Assembly: GCF_000170895.1 (NCBI RefSeq)
Contig: NZ_ABCS01000093.1
Coordinates: 1-36,829, forward strand
Source: Plesiocystis pacifica SIR-1
GTDB lineage: Bacteria; Myxococcota_A; Polyangia; Nannocystales; Nannocystaceae
Reading direction: 5' to 3'
Length of the DNA: 36,829 nucleotides
Below the pieces are notes generated by a model, which searched no databases, was not told where the DNA came from, and saw only the letters and a program-made list of their open reading frames with translations. Each line of letters begins with the position of its first letter. Within the stretch, counting starts at the first letter, position 1. Below are positions 6,922-15,314 of this stretch, in pieces. The translations under genes and the position numbers were made by a program.

Positions 6922-7260
6922 TCAGTGGAGCTTGTGCCGAGGCACCGGCGCGCCGACCTCGGGGACGAAGCGGAGGAAGCGGACACCCACGCCGGTCAGC
7001 CCGCGCAGGTCGTCGCCCTCGTTGTAGTGGAGGTAGTAGTGGTTCTGAACCCGGGCCATGGCGCAGATGGCCGCGTCCTCGCCGGGCAGGGCGAAGCGGA
7101 CGATGACCTTGGTCCGCAGCGGGAGGGGCTCGGACATCTCGACGAACATGCCGGTGCTCGAGATGTTGCGGGCGACGTACCACTGGTCGCCGAGCTCCTC
7201 GGTGGAGATCAGCACCCGGAAGACCTTGTCGATGCGTGTGGCCGAGCGACGTTCCTGCAT
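6922..7260 (-). CDS. PilZ-domain protein (cyclic-di-GMP binding)
   Basis: 112 residues consisting of a single PilZ domain. The two c-di-GMP contact motifs are present: R5-x3-R9 in ERRSATR at the N-terminus and NxSxxG in ARNISSTGMFVEM. The following beta strands (TKVIVRFALPGED, AMARVQNHYY, GVGVRFLRF) complete the barrel. Stand-alone PilZ proteins are cytosolic receptors that pass c-di-GMP levels to motility, secretion or exopolysaccharide systems; the target here is not visible. The gene is monocistronic, with its own upstream palindrome in an AT-rich patch and a strong terminator after it. Confidence 0.93.
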   Translation of the reverse strand: MQERRSATRIDKVFRVLISTEELGDQWYVARNISSTGMFVEMSEPLPLRTKVIVRFALPGEDAAICAMARVQNHYYLHYNEGDDLRGLTGVGVRFLRFVPEVGAPVPRHKLH

Positions 7261-7303
7261 GGCGAGATCTTTGCCGGGTGGGTGGATGAAATCAAATATC
7301 CTA

Positions 7304-7316
7304 CATGTAATACATG
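7304..7316. promoter_or_regulatory. Palindrome CATGTA-A-TACATG upstream of the PilZ gene
   Basis: A perfect 6-1-6 inverted repeat 44-56 nt upstream of the PilZ ATG, inside an AT-rich patch (about 7285-7320) that stands out from the very GC-rich surroundings. Position and symmetry fit an operator for a dimeric regulator; the regulator is unknown. Confidence 0.45.
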
Positions 7317-7389
7317 CTTTGATGCGCAGCGGTCCAAGTGTGTGCAGCGATCGCCTGCCCAGGGCGCGGCTGCGCAGCTGCAGCGATTT

Positions 7390-7698
7390 TCAGCGGGAGA
7401 GAATCTCGACCAGGCCCCACAGCGCGGCGATCTGCAGGGCGCCGACGAGGAAGGCGACGAAGCCTGCGAACGCGCCGATGGCCCGGGGCAGGGCGCGGCC
7501 GGGGAGGCGGGCGAGGATCATGGCGAACACCCCGACGCTCGCCGCCGGCCACGCAGGCAAGGGGCGGACGCTGGGCAAAAGAATCATCACGGCCCAGGCG
7601 AGGGCGGCGAGGCCGAGGACGAGGCTGATCCAGCTCCAGTCTCGCCCGGTCCCCGTTTCGGGGGCACCGGCGTCGTCGTGTTCGGCGGCCTCGCTCAC
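7390..7698 (-). CDS. Small membrane protein, three predicted helices
   Basis: 102 residues. A charged, Ala/Asp/Glu N-terminus (MSEAAEHDDAGAPETGTGRD) is followed by three hydrophobic segments: ISLVLGLAALAWAVMILL, WPAASVGVFAMILARL and IGAFAGFVAFLVGALQIAALWG. There is no lipobox, catalytic motif or known domain. The start is ATG. It is divergent from era (67 bp apart). Function is unknown; it is called real because of the clean topology, GC-rich third positions and acceptable start. Confidence 0.68.
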   Translation of the reverse strand: MSEAAEHDDAGAPETGTGRDWSWISLVLGLAALAWAVMILLPSVRPLPAWPAASVGVFAMILARLPGRALPRAIGAFAGFVAFLVGALQIAALWGLVEILSR

Positions 7699-7765
7699 CG
7701 CCGGCAGTGTAGGGCCGCAGGCGAGAGCTTGTCAGCCCGAGTCTTTTGACCAATAAAGCGCCGTC

Positions 7766-8848
7766 ATGACCGATGTGAAGGACGAAGCTCCCGCGTCGTC
7801 CGGGGGGTCCCCCGGCGGCAGCAGCTCCGCGGACGGCCAGCAGGCCTTTCGCTCGGGCTTCGTCGCGCTGTGCGGTCGGCCCAACGTCGGCAAGTCGACG
7901 CTGCTCAACGCCCTGCTGGGCGAGGAGCTCGCCGTGGCCACGGCGCTGCCCCAGACCACCCGCGAGCGCATGCTCGGGATCTGGACCAGCCCGCGCTTTC
8001 AGGCCGTGCTCGTCGACACCCCCGGGATCCACAAGCCCAAGTCGGCGCTGAACAAGTACATGGTCGAGGAGGCCGTGCGCGGGGCCCGGGACGTCGACGT
8101 GATCCTGATGCTCGCCGAGGTCCCCCGGGTGCCGCGGGGCAAGGACGGCCACGCGCTGATCCAGGAGTGGGAGCCAGGGCCTGGCGCCAAGGCGGCCGTC
8201 GAGCTGCTCGCGCCCCTGGGCAAGCCCATGGTCCTGGTCCTGACCAAGTGCGATCTGCTGGGTGAGCGCGACTGGCTGCTGCCGATCATCCAGCGCTGGC
8301 AGGCGATCCACGCGTTCGCGGGCGTGGTCCCGGTGTCCGCGGTGCAAGGCCGCGGCCTCGAGGCCCTGCGCGAAGAGGTCGAGGGGGCGCTGCCCGAGGG
8401 CCCGGCCTACTACGCCGACGATCAGCTCAGCGACCGCAGCATGCGCTGGCACGCATCGGAGCTGATCCGCGCCGAGCTGTTCGAGCGCCTGGGCCAGGAG
8501 CTGCCCTACAGCTCCGCCGTGACCATCCGCGAGTTCAAGGAGCTGCGCGAGCGCGACCGCATCGAGGCGACGATCCACGTCGAGCGCCCGAGCCAAAAGG
8601 GCATCGTCATCGGGGCCAAGGGCAAGTCCATCAAGGCCATCTCGATCGGCGCCCGCAAGCGCATCGAGCAGCTCACGGGGCGGCGCTGCGAGCTCTTCCT
8701 CGAGGTCCGGGTGACGGCCAAGTGGACCAAGGACCCGCGCAAGCTCGAGGATCTGGGCTACCGCGCGGCCGAAGCGGCGCCGGAGCTGGACGTGCAACCA
8801 GGCGTGCTGCCAGAGCTGCAGTCGGACCCGGAAGGGCAGGGTGAGTGA
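7766..8848 (+). CDS. era: GTPase Era (ribosome assembly)
   Basis: 360 residues, somewhat longer than typical Era (about 300) because of a Ser/Gly-rich 28-residue N-terminal extension, an insertion around residues 115-145 and a C-terminal tail. Era binds 16S rRNA and acts in 30S maturation. Motifs: G1 GRPNVGKST (37-45), G2 in PQTTRERMLGI, G3 DTPGIH (84-89), G4 TKCD (160-163), G5 VSA (190-192). The KH domain carries the GxxG loop in GIVIGAKGKSIKAI (280-291). The G4 Asn of NKxD is replaced by Thr. It forms an operon with der, whose ATG starts one base after the era stop. Identity is confident. Confidence 0.95.
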   Translation: MTDVKDEAPASSGGSPGGSSSADGQQAFRSGFVALCGRPNVGKSTLLNALLGEELAVATALPQTTRERMLGIWTSPRFQAVLVDTPGIHKPKSALNKYMVEEAVRGARDVDVILMLAEVPRVPRGKDGHALIQEWEPGPGAKAAVELLAPLGKPMVLVLTKCDLLGERDWLLPIIQRWQAIHAFAGVVPVSAVQGRGLEALREEVEGALPEGPAYYADDQLSDRSMRWHASELIRAELFERLGQELPYSSAVTIREFKELRERDRIEATIHVERPSQKGIVIGAKGKSIKAISIGARKRIEQLTGRRCELFLEVRVTAKWTKDPRKLEDLGYRAAEAAPELDVQPGVLPELQSDPEGQGE

Positions 8849-8849
8849 G

Positions 8850-10313
8850 ATGAGCGAGATCGAGTTCGAAGGCGAGACCGTCGAGCTGAGCGCCGACGAC
8901 GACCCGCGCGGGGCTTCGGCCGCCAGCGCGCCCCTGGTCGCGATCATCGGCCGGCCCAACGTCGGCAAGTCGACCCTGTTCAACCGCCTCGTCGGGCGCC
9001 GCGAGGCCATCGTCGAGGACCGCCCCGGGGTCACCCGCGACCGCCTCTACGGCGTCGCGTCCTGGGAGGGCCGGCACTTCTTGGTGGTCGACACCGGCGG
9101 CGTGGACCCGAGCCTCGACACCGGGCTGCCCGGGCACATCCGCAGCCAGGCCGAGGTCGCCATGGAAGAGGCGGACCTCATCTTGTTCGTGGTCGACGCC
9201 AAGGAGGGGGCCACGGCCGTCGACATCGACATCGCCGCCGAGCTCCGGCGCAGCGGCAAACCGGTGATGCTCGCGGCCAACAAGGCCGACAGCCCCTCGC
9301 GCGAGCTCGCGGCCGCGGCCATGCACGAGCTGGGCCTGGGTGAGGTCCACGCCGTGTCCGCGGCCCACGGCCGGGGCGTGGGCGACTTTTGCGACGCCTT
9401 GCTCGAGCGCCTCCCGGCCGCGACCGAGGCCCAGCCCACGCCCATCCCCCCGGGCACGCGCATCGCCTTCATCGGCCGGCCCAACGCCGGTAAGTCGACC
9501 CTGGTCAACACCCTGCTCGAGGAGCAGCGGGTGATCGTCTCGGACACCCCCGGGACCACCCGCGACCCGGTCTACCTGCCCTTTCGCTACAAGGACCGAG
9601 ACCTGGTCCTGACCGACACGGCGGGGCTGCGGCGGCGCAAGCAGATCGCCCGGGCCATGGAGAAGCTCGCGGCCATCAAGTCGATCCGGACCATGGAGCG
9701 GACCCAGGTCGTGGTCCTGGTCATCGACGCGTCTCAGGGCGTGACGGATCAGGACCAACGGCTCGCGCGCATGGCCTTCGAGCGGGGCAAGGGCGTGGTC
9801 GTGGCCCTGCACAAGTGGGACCTGATCCGCCGCGACGGCAAGCTGGCCAAGGACACGCTGGCCTACACCCAGGAGGCCCTGGGCTTCCTCGAGAACCCCT
9901 ACATCATCAAGTCCTCGGTCATCGGCGAGGGCCGGGACGAGGGCAAGGGGCGGGCCTTCAACCTCGCCGAGCTCCTCGACGCGTGCCTGAGCACGGCCGC
10001 GGCCCTGGGCAAGCGGATCCCGACCTCGGCCCTGAACGAGGAGCTGCAGGGCGCCGTCGCCGACCACAGCCCGCCGATGTACCGGGCCAAGTCCGTGCGC
10101 CTGTACTTTGCGACCCAGGCCGAGAACGAGCCGCCGCTGATCGTCATCTCGGCCAACCACGGCCGCTGCCTGAGCCCGGCCTACGAGCGCTACCTGCTGC
10201 GCCGGATCCGTCGGCGTTGGCACCTGCGCGGGGTGCCGGTGCGCCTGGTCGTGCGCGGTCGCGGGCGCGGCAACAAGGACCGGGGCAAAGAGCGCTCGGG
10301 CAAGAAGAAGTAG
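8850..10313 (+). CDS. der: Tandem GTPase Der (EngA), 50S assembly
   Basis: 487 residues from ATG 8850; an in-frame GTG at 8841 overlaps the era stop and is an alternative start. AGGGTGAG just upstream of the ATG is a good ribosome-binding site. GTPase domain 1: GRPNVGKST (34-42), DTGG (81), NKAD (144). GTPase domain 2: GRPNAGKST (209-217), DTAG (256), HKWD (321). A KH-like C-terminal domain follows, then a very basic tail (RGRGRGNKDRGKERSGKKK). In the second domain the NKxD Asn is His, and the G5 area carries an insert (GEGRDEGKGRAF). Der works on the large ribosomal subunit. Coupled to era. Confidence 0.95.
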   Translation: MSEIEFEGETVELSADDDPRGASAASAPLVAIIGRPNVGKSTLFNRLVGRREAIVEDRPGVTRDRLYGVASWEGRHFLVVDTGGVDPSLDTGLPGHIRSQAEVAMEEADLILFVVDAKEGATAVDIDIAAELRRSGKPVMLAANKADSPSRELAAAAMHELGLGEVHAVSAAHGRGVGDFCDALLERLPAATEAQPTPIPPGTRIAFIGRPNAGKSTLVNTLLEEQRVIVSDTPGTTRDPVYLPFRYKDRDLVLTDTAGLRRRKQIARAMEKLAAIKSIRTMERTQVVVLVIDASQGVTDQDQRLARMAFERGKGVVVALHKWDLIRRDGKLAKDTLAYTQEALGFLENPYIIKSSVIGEGRDEGKGRAFNLAELLDACLSTAAALGKRIPTSALNEELQGAVADHSPPMYRAKSVRLYFATQAENEPPLIVISANHGRCLSPAYERYLLRRIRRRWHLRGVPVRLVVRGRGRGNKDRGKERSGKKK

Positions 10314-10386
10314 CGGCCCAGCTTGCGGCCCCCCAGCTTCCTGGGCGGTGACGATGGCGCGCCGCTCGGGCTGGTAGGGTCGCCGC

Positions 10387-11253
10387 ATGCGTCGTCGTCG
10401 AGTCCTCGAAGGTGCCGGTGCGGTCCTCGCTACGGCGGGCCTGGGCGCGTGCGTGCCTCCCCCTGCGCGCGGGCAGGCGGAGGGCGGCGAGGGGGCAGGG
10501 GAGGCCCAGGCGGTCGCCATGGCCACGGTGCTCGAGCGCTTCGCCGCGCGCCCGACCACCGACGGCGCGGGCGCGACCTTGCGCCGGGTCTTTCCCCACC
10601 CGCAGCTTCGCAACCTCGACCCCTTCGTGCTCCTCGACGACTTCGACGTGCGTCGCCCGGCCGGCTTTCCAACCCATCCGCACCGCGGCTTCGAGGCCTT
10701 CACCTACATGATCGCCGGGGCCTTCCATCACAAGGACTCCATGGGCAACGACTCGGTCATCGGCCCCGGGGGGACGCAGCGCTTCACCAGCGGCCGGGGG
10801 GCGCGGCACTCGGAGATGCCGGCGACGGACGGGAGCAACCGCGGGCTGCAGCTTTGGGTCAACCTCCCGCGGCGGCTCAAGAAGATGGCGCCGAGCTACG
10901 CGGGCATCGACGGCGCGTCCATGCCCGCGCCGGTCGAGGGAGCGGGGCACGTGCTCCGCGAGGTCGTCGGCTCGCGCTCGCCGGTCGAGCTTCAAACAGA
11001 GGTTCAGTATTTCGACGTCGATCTCCTCGCCGACGCGCGCTTCGACCACGCGATCCCCTCGGGACACAACGCGCTGATCTACGTCCTCGATGGCGAGGTC
11101 GAATTGCTCGGTGAGCGCCTGGGAGAAGGAGAGGTCTTGCTGCCCACTCCAGGCCGCGTCCAGATCGCCGCGCGGTCTGCGAGTCGCATTTTATGGCTGT
11201 CTGGCGCGCCTCACGGCGAAGCGATCGTGCACCGCGGGCCCTTCGTCGATTGA
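10387..11253 (+). CDS. Exported pirin-family cupin
   Basis: 288 residues. Pirin signature: FPTHPHRGFEAFTYM, then HHKDSMGNDSVIGPGG, then TSGRGARHSEM. These supply the His/His/His/Glu metal site of the N-terminal cupin; a second cupin-like half follows (VQYFDVDL, LIYVLDGEVELLGERLGEGEVLLPTPG). Most pirins are cytosolic, with quercetinase activity or regulatory roles. Here the N-terminus is MRRRRVLEGAGAVLATAGLGAC, an Arg-rich, Tat-like start with a lipobox (LGAC, Cys22), so a metal-loaded exported lipoprotein is inferred. It starts 73 bp after der and may share its transcript. Confidence 0.9.
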   Translation: MRRRRVLEGAGAVLATAGLGACVPPPARGQAEGGEGAGEAQAVAMATVLERFAARPTTDGAGATLRRVFPHPQLRNLDPFVLLDDFDVRRPAGFPTHPHRGFEAFTYMIAGAFHHKDSMGNDSVIGPGGTQRFTSGRGARHSEMPATDGSNRGLQLWVNLPRRLKKMAPSYAGIDGASMPAPVEGAGHVLREVVGSRSPVELQTEVQYFDVDLLADARFDHAIPSGHNALIYVLDGEVELLGERLGEGEVLLPTPGRVQIAARSASRILWLSGAPHGEAIVHRGPFVD

Positions 11254-11431
11254 GCCGCGGGGTCGGGGAGGGGCGTCGAGTCGTGAGCGGGCTCATCGTT
11301 TCAACCCAGCGCGTCTCCGCGGCCTCGCCATCGCGTTTGGCGATCGGGCTGAAAATCGCCAACCAGGTTGACGGTCAATTCCGTGCCTGACCCCCTTTAC
11401 CGCCCCAAATCACTGTGAGAACGTGTTGGCC

Positions 11432-11451
11432 CCAACCTTGCTCAGGGTTGG
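11432..11451 (+). other. Small hairpin upstream of the vWA lipoprotein gene
   Basis: CCAACC (11432-11437) pairs with GGTTGG (11446-11451) across an 8-nt loop, about 100 nt before the ATG in a 299-bp gene-free spacer (11254-11552). No T-run follows. It may be a leader hairpin; nothing else was recognised in the spacer. Confidence 0.3.
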
Positions 11452-11552
11452 AGCGAGCGGCTCGCCGCGCGCACCCTGTTCCCGGCGGTGACCCCGTCGG
11501 CCTTTTCCCTCATCCCCTAGGGGAGACCCCCATCGGGAGATTCGAGTTCCTC

Positions 11553-13274
11553 ATGTCTCGCTTCACGCTCGGAAACCGCTTCGCCCTCCTGGCCGCTGCC
11601 GCGATGGTCACCACCTCGCTGACCGGCTGCCTCAACCACCCCCTCAAGCCCGTCGAGCTCGAGAAGGCCCAGACCAAGGACAGCCAGCTGCAGCTGACGG
11701 TCAACAAGGACGTCGACATCCTCTTCGTCATCGACAACTCCGGTTCGATGGGTGAGGAGCAGGCGAACCTCGCGGCGAACTTCGGCGCCTTCATCGGCGT
11801 GCTCGAGGACGAAGAGGTCGAGGCCAACTACCGCATCGGCGTCACCACGACCGACAACGGCAACCCCTGGTGCCCGCCGGGTCAGACCACCCCCGAGGGC
11901 GGCAACCTGGTCCTGAGCCCCTGCACCGGTCGCCTCAACGACTTCCTGTTCGGCACCGACGTCGACGTCCAGGCCCTCGCCTGCACCGACATCTGCACCC
12001 TCTCGGACGCCGAGCTCGAGATTCAGGACTCGATCACCGCGGTCGACCCCGACCCCAAGCCGCACCCCTGGCTCGAGAACATCGAGGGTCAAAAGAACAT
12101 CCCCGAGGGCACCAGCACCACCGAGGCCTTCCAGTGCTTCGGTCCCCAGGGCGTCAACGGCTGCGGCTTCGAGTCGCAGCTCGAGTCCATGTACCTCGCC
12201 CTGGTCCGCGCCGTGTCGAACGGCGAGGACAACTACGGCTTCCTGCGTGACGCCGCCATCTTGGCCATCGTGCAGGTGACGGATGAGGCGGACTGCTCCT
12301 ACAACAAGGACTGGTCGTCGATCTTCGACGAGGCCGGCAGCAAGGTGTTCTGGTCCGACCCCGAGTCGCCCTTCCCGACCTCGGCCGTGTGCTGGAACGC
12401 GGGCGTCGAGTGCACCGGCGACCCCTCCAGCTTCGACGAGTGCCACTCGGCCAACTACGACGAGAACGGCAACGTGGGCGCCAGCGACGACAACGCGGTG
12501 CTCCACCCCGTCACCCGCTACACCGGCCTGGTCCAGGACCTCGAGACCAACAAGCAGGCCCTCAACCCCGATCAGGAGGTCATCGTGGCCCTCATCGGTG
12601 GCGTCGACAACGACGGCGAGGCCTTCTACGGCGAGGTCGGCCTGACCGACCCGGGCTTCCAGGAGAGCTTCGGCATCGGGCCCGGCTGCACCGCGCCCAA
12701 CCCCTTCGAGGACCCGATGATCGAGGGCGACGAGCTCGTCGAGGCCGTCCCGCCCGTGCGCCTCAAGGAGTTCACGGACCACTTCAGCCCCGGCAACCTG
12801 TTCTCGGTCTGCAACCCCGACTACGCCCCGGCCCTCGAGGCGGTCGCCAACGCCATCCGCGACCAGATTCAGCCGGCCTGCTACACGCAGTGCGCCAAGG
12901 ACGTCGACGAGTCGACGGACATCCTCGACGCCGAGTGCACGGTCGAGGAGAACGCTCCGGGCGCCGCGACGGTGAGCCTCGAGGAGTGCCTCCGCGACGA
13001 CAACGGCTACGTCATCGACCCGGGGACCAACGACTACACGATGCCCTCGGACGACGTGAACGTGTGCTTCGCGACCCTCGTCGACATCGGCGGCCAGACC
13101 CCCGACCCCAACGACGACATGTCGATGGAGTGCCTGGACCTGAACTACAACCTCGAGTTCAGCATCGCCCGTCGCCCCGGCTTCCCGGCCGCTGGTGGCA
13201 CCTCCATCTCGGCGACCTGCTCGCTGTCCGAGTTCGCCACCCTCGACTGCCCCGACATCGGCGTGGGCGGCTGA
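11553..13274 (+). CDS. von Willebrand factor A-domain lipoprotein, Cys-rich
   Basis: 573 residues from ATG 11553, preceded by GGGAGA. The frame is open upstream, but this start gives a clean lipoprotein signal (FALLAAAAMVTTSLTGC, Cys26). A vWA domain begins at about residue 54 (VDILFVIDNSGSM), with the metal-ion-dependent adhesion site DNSGS at 61-65. Later blocks VTDEADCSYN and VALIGGVDNDGE fit the vWA core strands. The C-terminal half is Asp/Cys-rich (CYTQCAKDVDES, VSLEECLRD) and suggests disulfides and metal-bound loops. Such lipoproteins are common in myxobacteria; binding partners are unknown. Monocistronic, with a strong terminator 20 bp after the stop. Confidence 0.88.
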   Translation: MSRFTLGNRFALLAAAAMVTTSLTGCLNHPLKPVELEKAQTKDSQLQLTVNKDVDILFVIDNSGSMGEEQANLAANFGAFIGVLEDEEVEANYRIGVTTTDNGNPWCPPGQTTPEGGNLVLSPCTGRLNDFLFGTDVDVQALACTDICTLSDAELEIQDSITAVDPDPKPHPWLENIEGQKNIPEGTSTTEAFQCFGPQGVNGCGFESQLESMYLALVRAVSNGEDNYGFLRDAAILAIVQVTDEADCSYNKDWSSIFDEAGSKVFWSDPESPFPTSAVCWNAGVECTGDPSSFDECHSANYDENGNVGASDDNAVLHPVTRYTGLVQDLETNKQALNPDQEVIVALIGGVDNDGEAFYGEVGLTDPGFQESFGIGPGCTAPNPFEDPMIEGDELVEAVPPVRLKEFTDHFSPGNLFSVCNPDYAPALEAVANAIRDQIQPACYTQCAKDVDESTDILDAECTVEENAPGAATVSLEECLRDDNGYVIDPGTNDYTMPSDDVNVCFATLVDIGGQTPDPNDDMSMECLDLNYNLEFSIARRPGFPAAGGTSISATCSLSEFATLDCPDIGVGG

Positions 13275-13296
13275 GCGCGACTCAGACCAATAAAGG

Positions 13297-13322
13297 GAGG
13301 GCCCACGCGGGCCCTCTTTTTT
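13297..13322 (+). terminator. Rho-independent terminator after the vWA lipoprotein gene
   Basis: GAGGGCCC (13297-13304) pairs perfectly with GGGCCCTC (13309-13316) across a 4-nt loop, followed by TTTTTT. An A-run in front of the stem makes weak reverse activity possible for the convergent gene. Confidence 0.92.
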
Positions 13323-13339
13323 GTTGGTTGCGCGGCGAT

Positions 13340-14266
13340 CTAAAAACGAGCCGCCAGGCGCACGCTGCCGACGAGGTAGGCCGGGATCAGGCTCGTGTCG
13401 CGCAGCAGGATGTAGTAGCGGACGCCCATGCCGACGGCCCAGCGCTGGCCCAGGAGCATGTCGAGGCTCAGGCCGACGTGCCCGCCGAACTCGGGCGTGG
13501 GCTCGCAGACCGTCGCGGCGCTGCAGCTCAGCCCGAGGTCGCAGCCGCCGTCGTCGCGGCACTCGCCCCCCCACTGACCGGGCTGGGGACCGCTCGGCGA
13601 TCGCACCCACATCAGCCCGACGCCCGCGTCGGCGCGGGGGACGAAGCGGCCGAGATCGAGGTTGTAGACCACGGACGCGCCGACGTGGGTGGCCTGGATG
13701 AAGCCGGGAGAGGCGAGCTCGGTGACCTCTTCGCCGACGAGCTCGAGGGTGCTCTCGGCGAACACGGGGTGGACCGTGTGGCTGACCATGAGCCGGGCGA
13801 ACAACCAGGTGAGCACGCGCAGGTCGAGCTCGAGGGCCGCCCCGCCGCCGCGCATGACCGTGGCCGGGCGGCCGATGAAGGGGGCTCGGAAGGCGGCGTA
13901 GGTCGGCACCACGGTGAGCTGGAGGCGGTGCTCGTCGTCGTAGCTGGGGCGGACGGTGTGCGGGCGGTCCTTGCTCCATTGGCCCAGCTGATTGCGGGGG
14001 GCGTCGAGGAAGGGGGCCTCGTCGGGATCGCGGGGGCGCGGCTGCTCGAAGGGGTCGGTGCTGGGCGGAGGCTGGGGCTGGGGCTGGGGCTCGGGTACCG
14101 CCGCGTCTGGCGCGCTGGTCGAGTCCTCGGCCGGCCCAGCGTCGCTGACCGAAGGGGGCCCAGACACCGCGAGGAGGACGCCTAGCGCTGCGGCGCGAGG
14201 GAGCCCCCGGCGCGATCCGGCCGATCCGGCCGATTTGGCTAGGCCCCCTGGGTCCAGGCGTCGCAC
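13340..14266 (-). CDS. Outer-membrane beta-barrel-like protein
   Basis: 308 residues from a GTG at 14264-14266; no ATG gives a better N-terminus. A signal-peptide-like stretch (RGLPRAAALGVLLAVSG) precedes a Pro/Gln-rich acidic linker (PEPQPQPQPPPS). From about residue 110 the sequence alternates in short amphipathic strands with aromatic edges (HRLQLTVVPTYAAF, AALELDLRVLTWLFARLMVSHTV, VGASVVYNLDLGRFVPRADAGVGLMWV, GMGVRYYILL) and ends in VGSVRLAARF with a terminal Phe, the classic barrel signature for BAM recognition. A Cys-rich loop (GECRDDGGCDLGLSC) lies between strands. Specific cargo is unknown. Divergent from the YfgM-like gene, 66 bp apart. Confidence 0.78.
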   Translation of the reverse strand: MRRLDPGGLAKSAGSAGSRRGLPRAAALGVLLAVSGPPSVSDAGPAEDSTSAPDAAVPEPQPQPQPPPSTDPFEQPRPRDPDEAPFLDAPRNQLGQWSKDRPHTVRPSYDDEHRLQLTVVPTYAAFRAPFIGRPATVMRGGGAALELDLRVLTWLFARLMVSHTVHPVFAESTLELVGEEVTELASPGFIQATHVGASVVYNLDLGRFVPRADAGVGLMWVRSPSGPQPGQWGGECRDDGGCDLGLSCSAATVCEPTPEFGGHVGLSLDMLLGQRWAVGMGVRYYILLRDTSLIPAYLVGSVRLAARF

Positions 14267-14294
14267 CGCACCAGCATAGCGGGAGCGCGACGCG

Positions 14295-14328
14295 GTAGAC
14301 AGGCCGCAAAGGGTCTTGTAGACAGGCC
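14295..14328 (+). promoter_or_regulatory. Direct repeat GTAGACAGGCC in the divergent spacer before the YfgM-like gene
   Basis: Two exact 11-bp copies at 14295-14305 and 14318-14328, offset 23 bp (about two helical turns), in the 66-bp gap between divergent genes; the second copy ends 4 bp before the GTG start. Spacing fits a two-site binding protein, but chance or duplication cannot be excluded. Confidence 0.35.
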
Positions 14329-14332
14329 TGCC

Positions 14333-15304
14333 GTGAGCGACGACCTCGACTTCATGCCGGCCGGCTCCGCCGGGGACTCCGACTCGAGTGAGGAGTCGGC
14401 CGACACCAAGGGCAAGGCCAAAGACGACGGGCGCGAGCCTGGTGAGCGCGCCGAGCTGCCGACCTGGAACCGGGCCCGACGCAAGCGCAAGGCGAACGTC
14501 AAGGCGGCCGAGCAGGACGACGCGTTCCAGCGAGGCGTGCGCAAGGCGGGGCGGCAGGTCGTCGACACGCCCAAGCTGGTCATCGGCGGGCTGCTCATCG
14601 CCGCGTGCGCGATCGGTGGCGGCGTCGCGCTCAAGAACAGCATGGCCACGAAGAACGCGGTGGCCTCCCGCGACCTGAGCGAGGCCACGGCCGCGAGCGT
14701 CCGCGGGCAGATCATCCCGGCCGAGGAGCAGATCGGCAAGGAGGACCTCATCGCGGCCTCGCCCCTGCCGATCTTCGCCACCGAGGAAGAGCGCGAGGCG
14801 GCCATCGACGCGGCCGTGGCCGCGGCCAAGGACTCGGGGCGCAAGGGCGTGGCCGCCGACGCGCTCATGGTCGAGGCCTCCCGGGCCATGCGGGCCGGGG
14901 ACTGGGCCGCCGCGAAGACGGCCTACGAGTCCTTCCTCGCCGACACCAGCGCCGACCACCCGATGCGCTTTTTGGCCGTCGAGGGCAAGGGCCTGGCCCT
15001 CGAGGCGAGCGGAGAGCTCGACGCGGCGCTGACCGTGTTCGAGTCGCTCGCGCCGCGCTCCAGCGACTTTTACCGGCACATGGCGCTCTACCACCAAGGC
15101 CGCGTGCTCGAGGCCCTCGAGCGCAAGGACGACGCCATCGCCATCTACCAGCAGTTCTTCGAGGAGTTCCCGGCGACCTCCGAGGTCATGGCCACGCCGA
15201 TGGTGCGGTCGCGGATTGAGGAGCTCGATCCCGAATACGCCGCTCTCCTGGGCGCGCCGCCGGCTTCGCCCCTGGGCTCGGACTTCATGCTCCCGGGCAT
15301 GTGA
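14333..15304 (+). CDS. YfgM-like membrane-anchored TPR protein
   Basis: 323 residues from GTG 14333. A charged cytosolic N-terminus (Asp/Glu, then RARRKRKANVK) leads to one membrane helix (residues about 81-100, KLVIGGLLIAACAIGGGVAL), then a periplasmic domain with TPR-like pairs: SRAMRAGDWAAAKTAYESFL, LALEASGELDAALTVFESL and GRVLEALERKDDAIAIYQQF. Topology and the BamB-like gene 10 bp downstream match the yfgM-bamB arrangement known from gammaproteobacteria, where YfgM is an ancillary SecYEG-associated periplasmic chaperone partner. The name is by topology and neighbourhood rather than strong sequence signature. Confidence 0.8.
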   Translation: MSDDLDFMPAGSAGDSDSSEESADTKGKAKDDGREPGERAELPTWNRARRKRKANVKAAEQDDAFQRGVRKAGRQVVDTPKLVIGGLLIAACAIGGGVALKNSMATKNAVASRDLSEATAASVRGQIIPAEEQIGKEDLIAASPLPIFATEEEREAAIDAAVAAAKDSGRKGVAADALMVEASRAMRAGDWAAAKTAYESFLADTSADHPMRFLAVEGKGLALEASGELDAALTVFESLAPRSSDFYRHMALYHQGRVLEALERKDDAIAIYQQFFEEFPATSEVMATPMVRSRIEELDPEYAALLGAPPASPLGSDFMLPGM

Positions 15305-15314
15305 GAGGGTGACC

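Noticed and set aside
11517..14309. 930-codon minus-strand ORF over the vWA gene
   Set aside because: Antisense frame lacking any recognisable domain; the plus strand has signal peptide, MIDAS and terminator.
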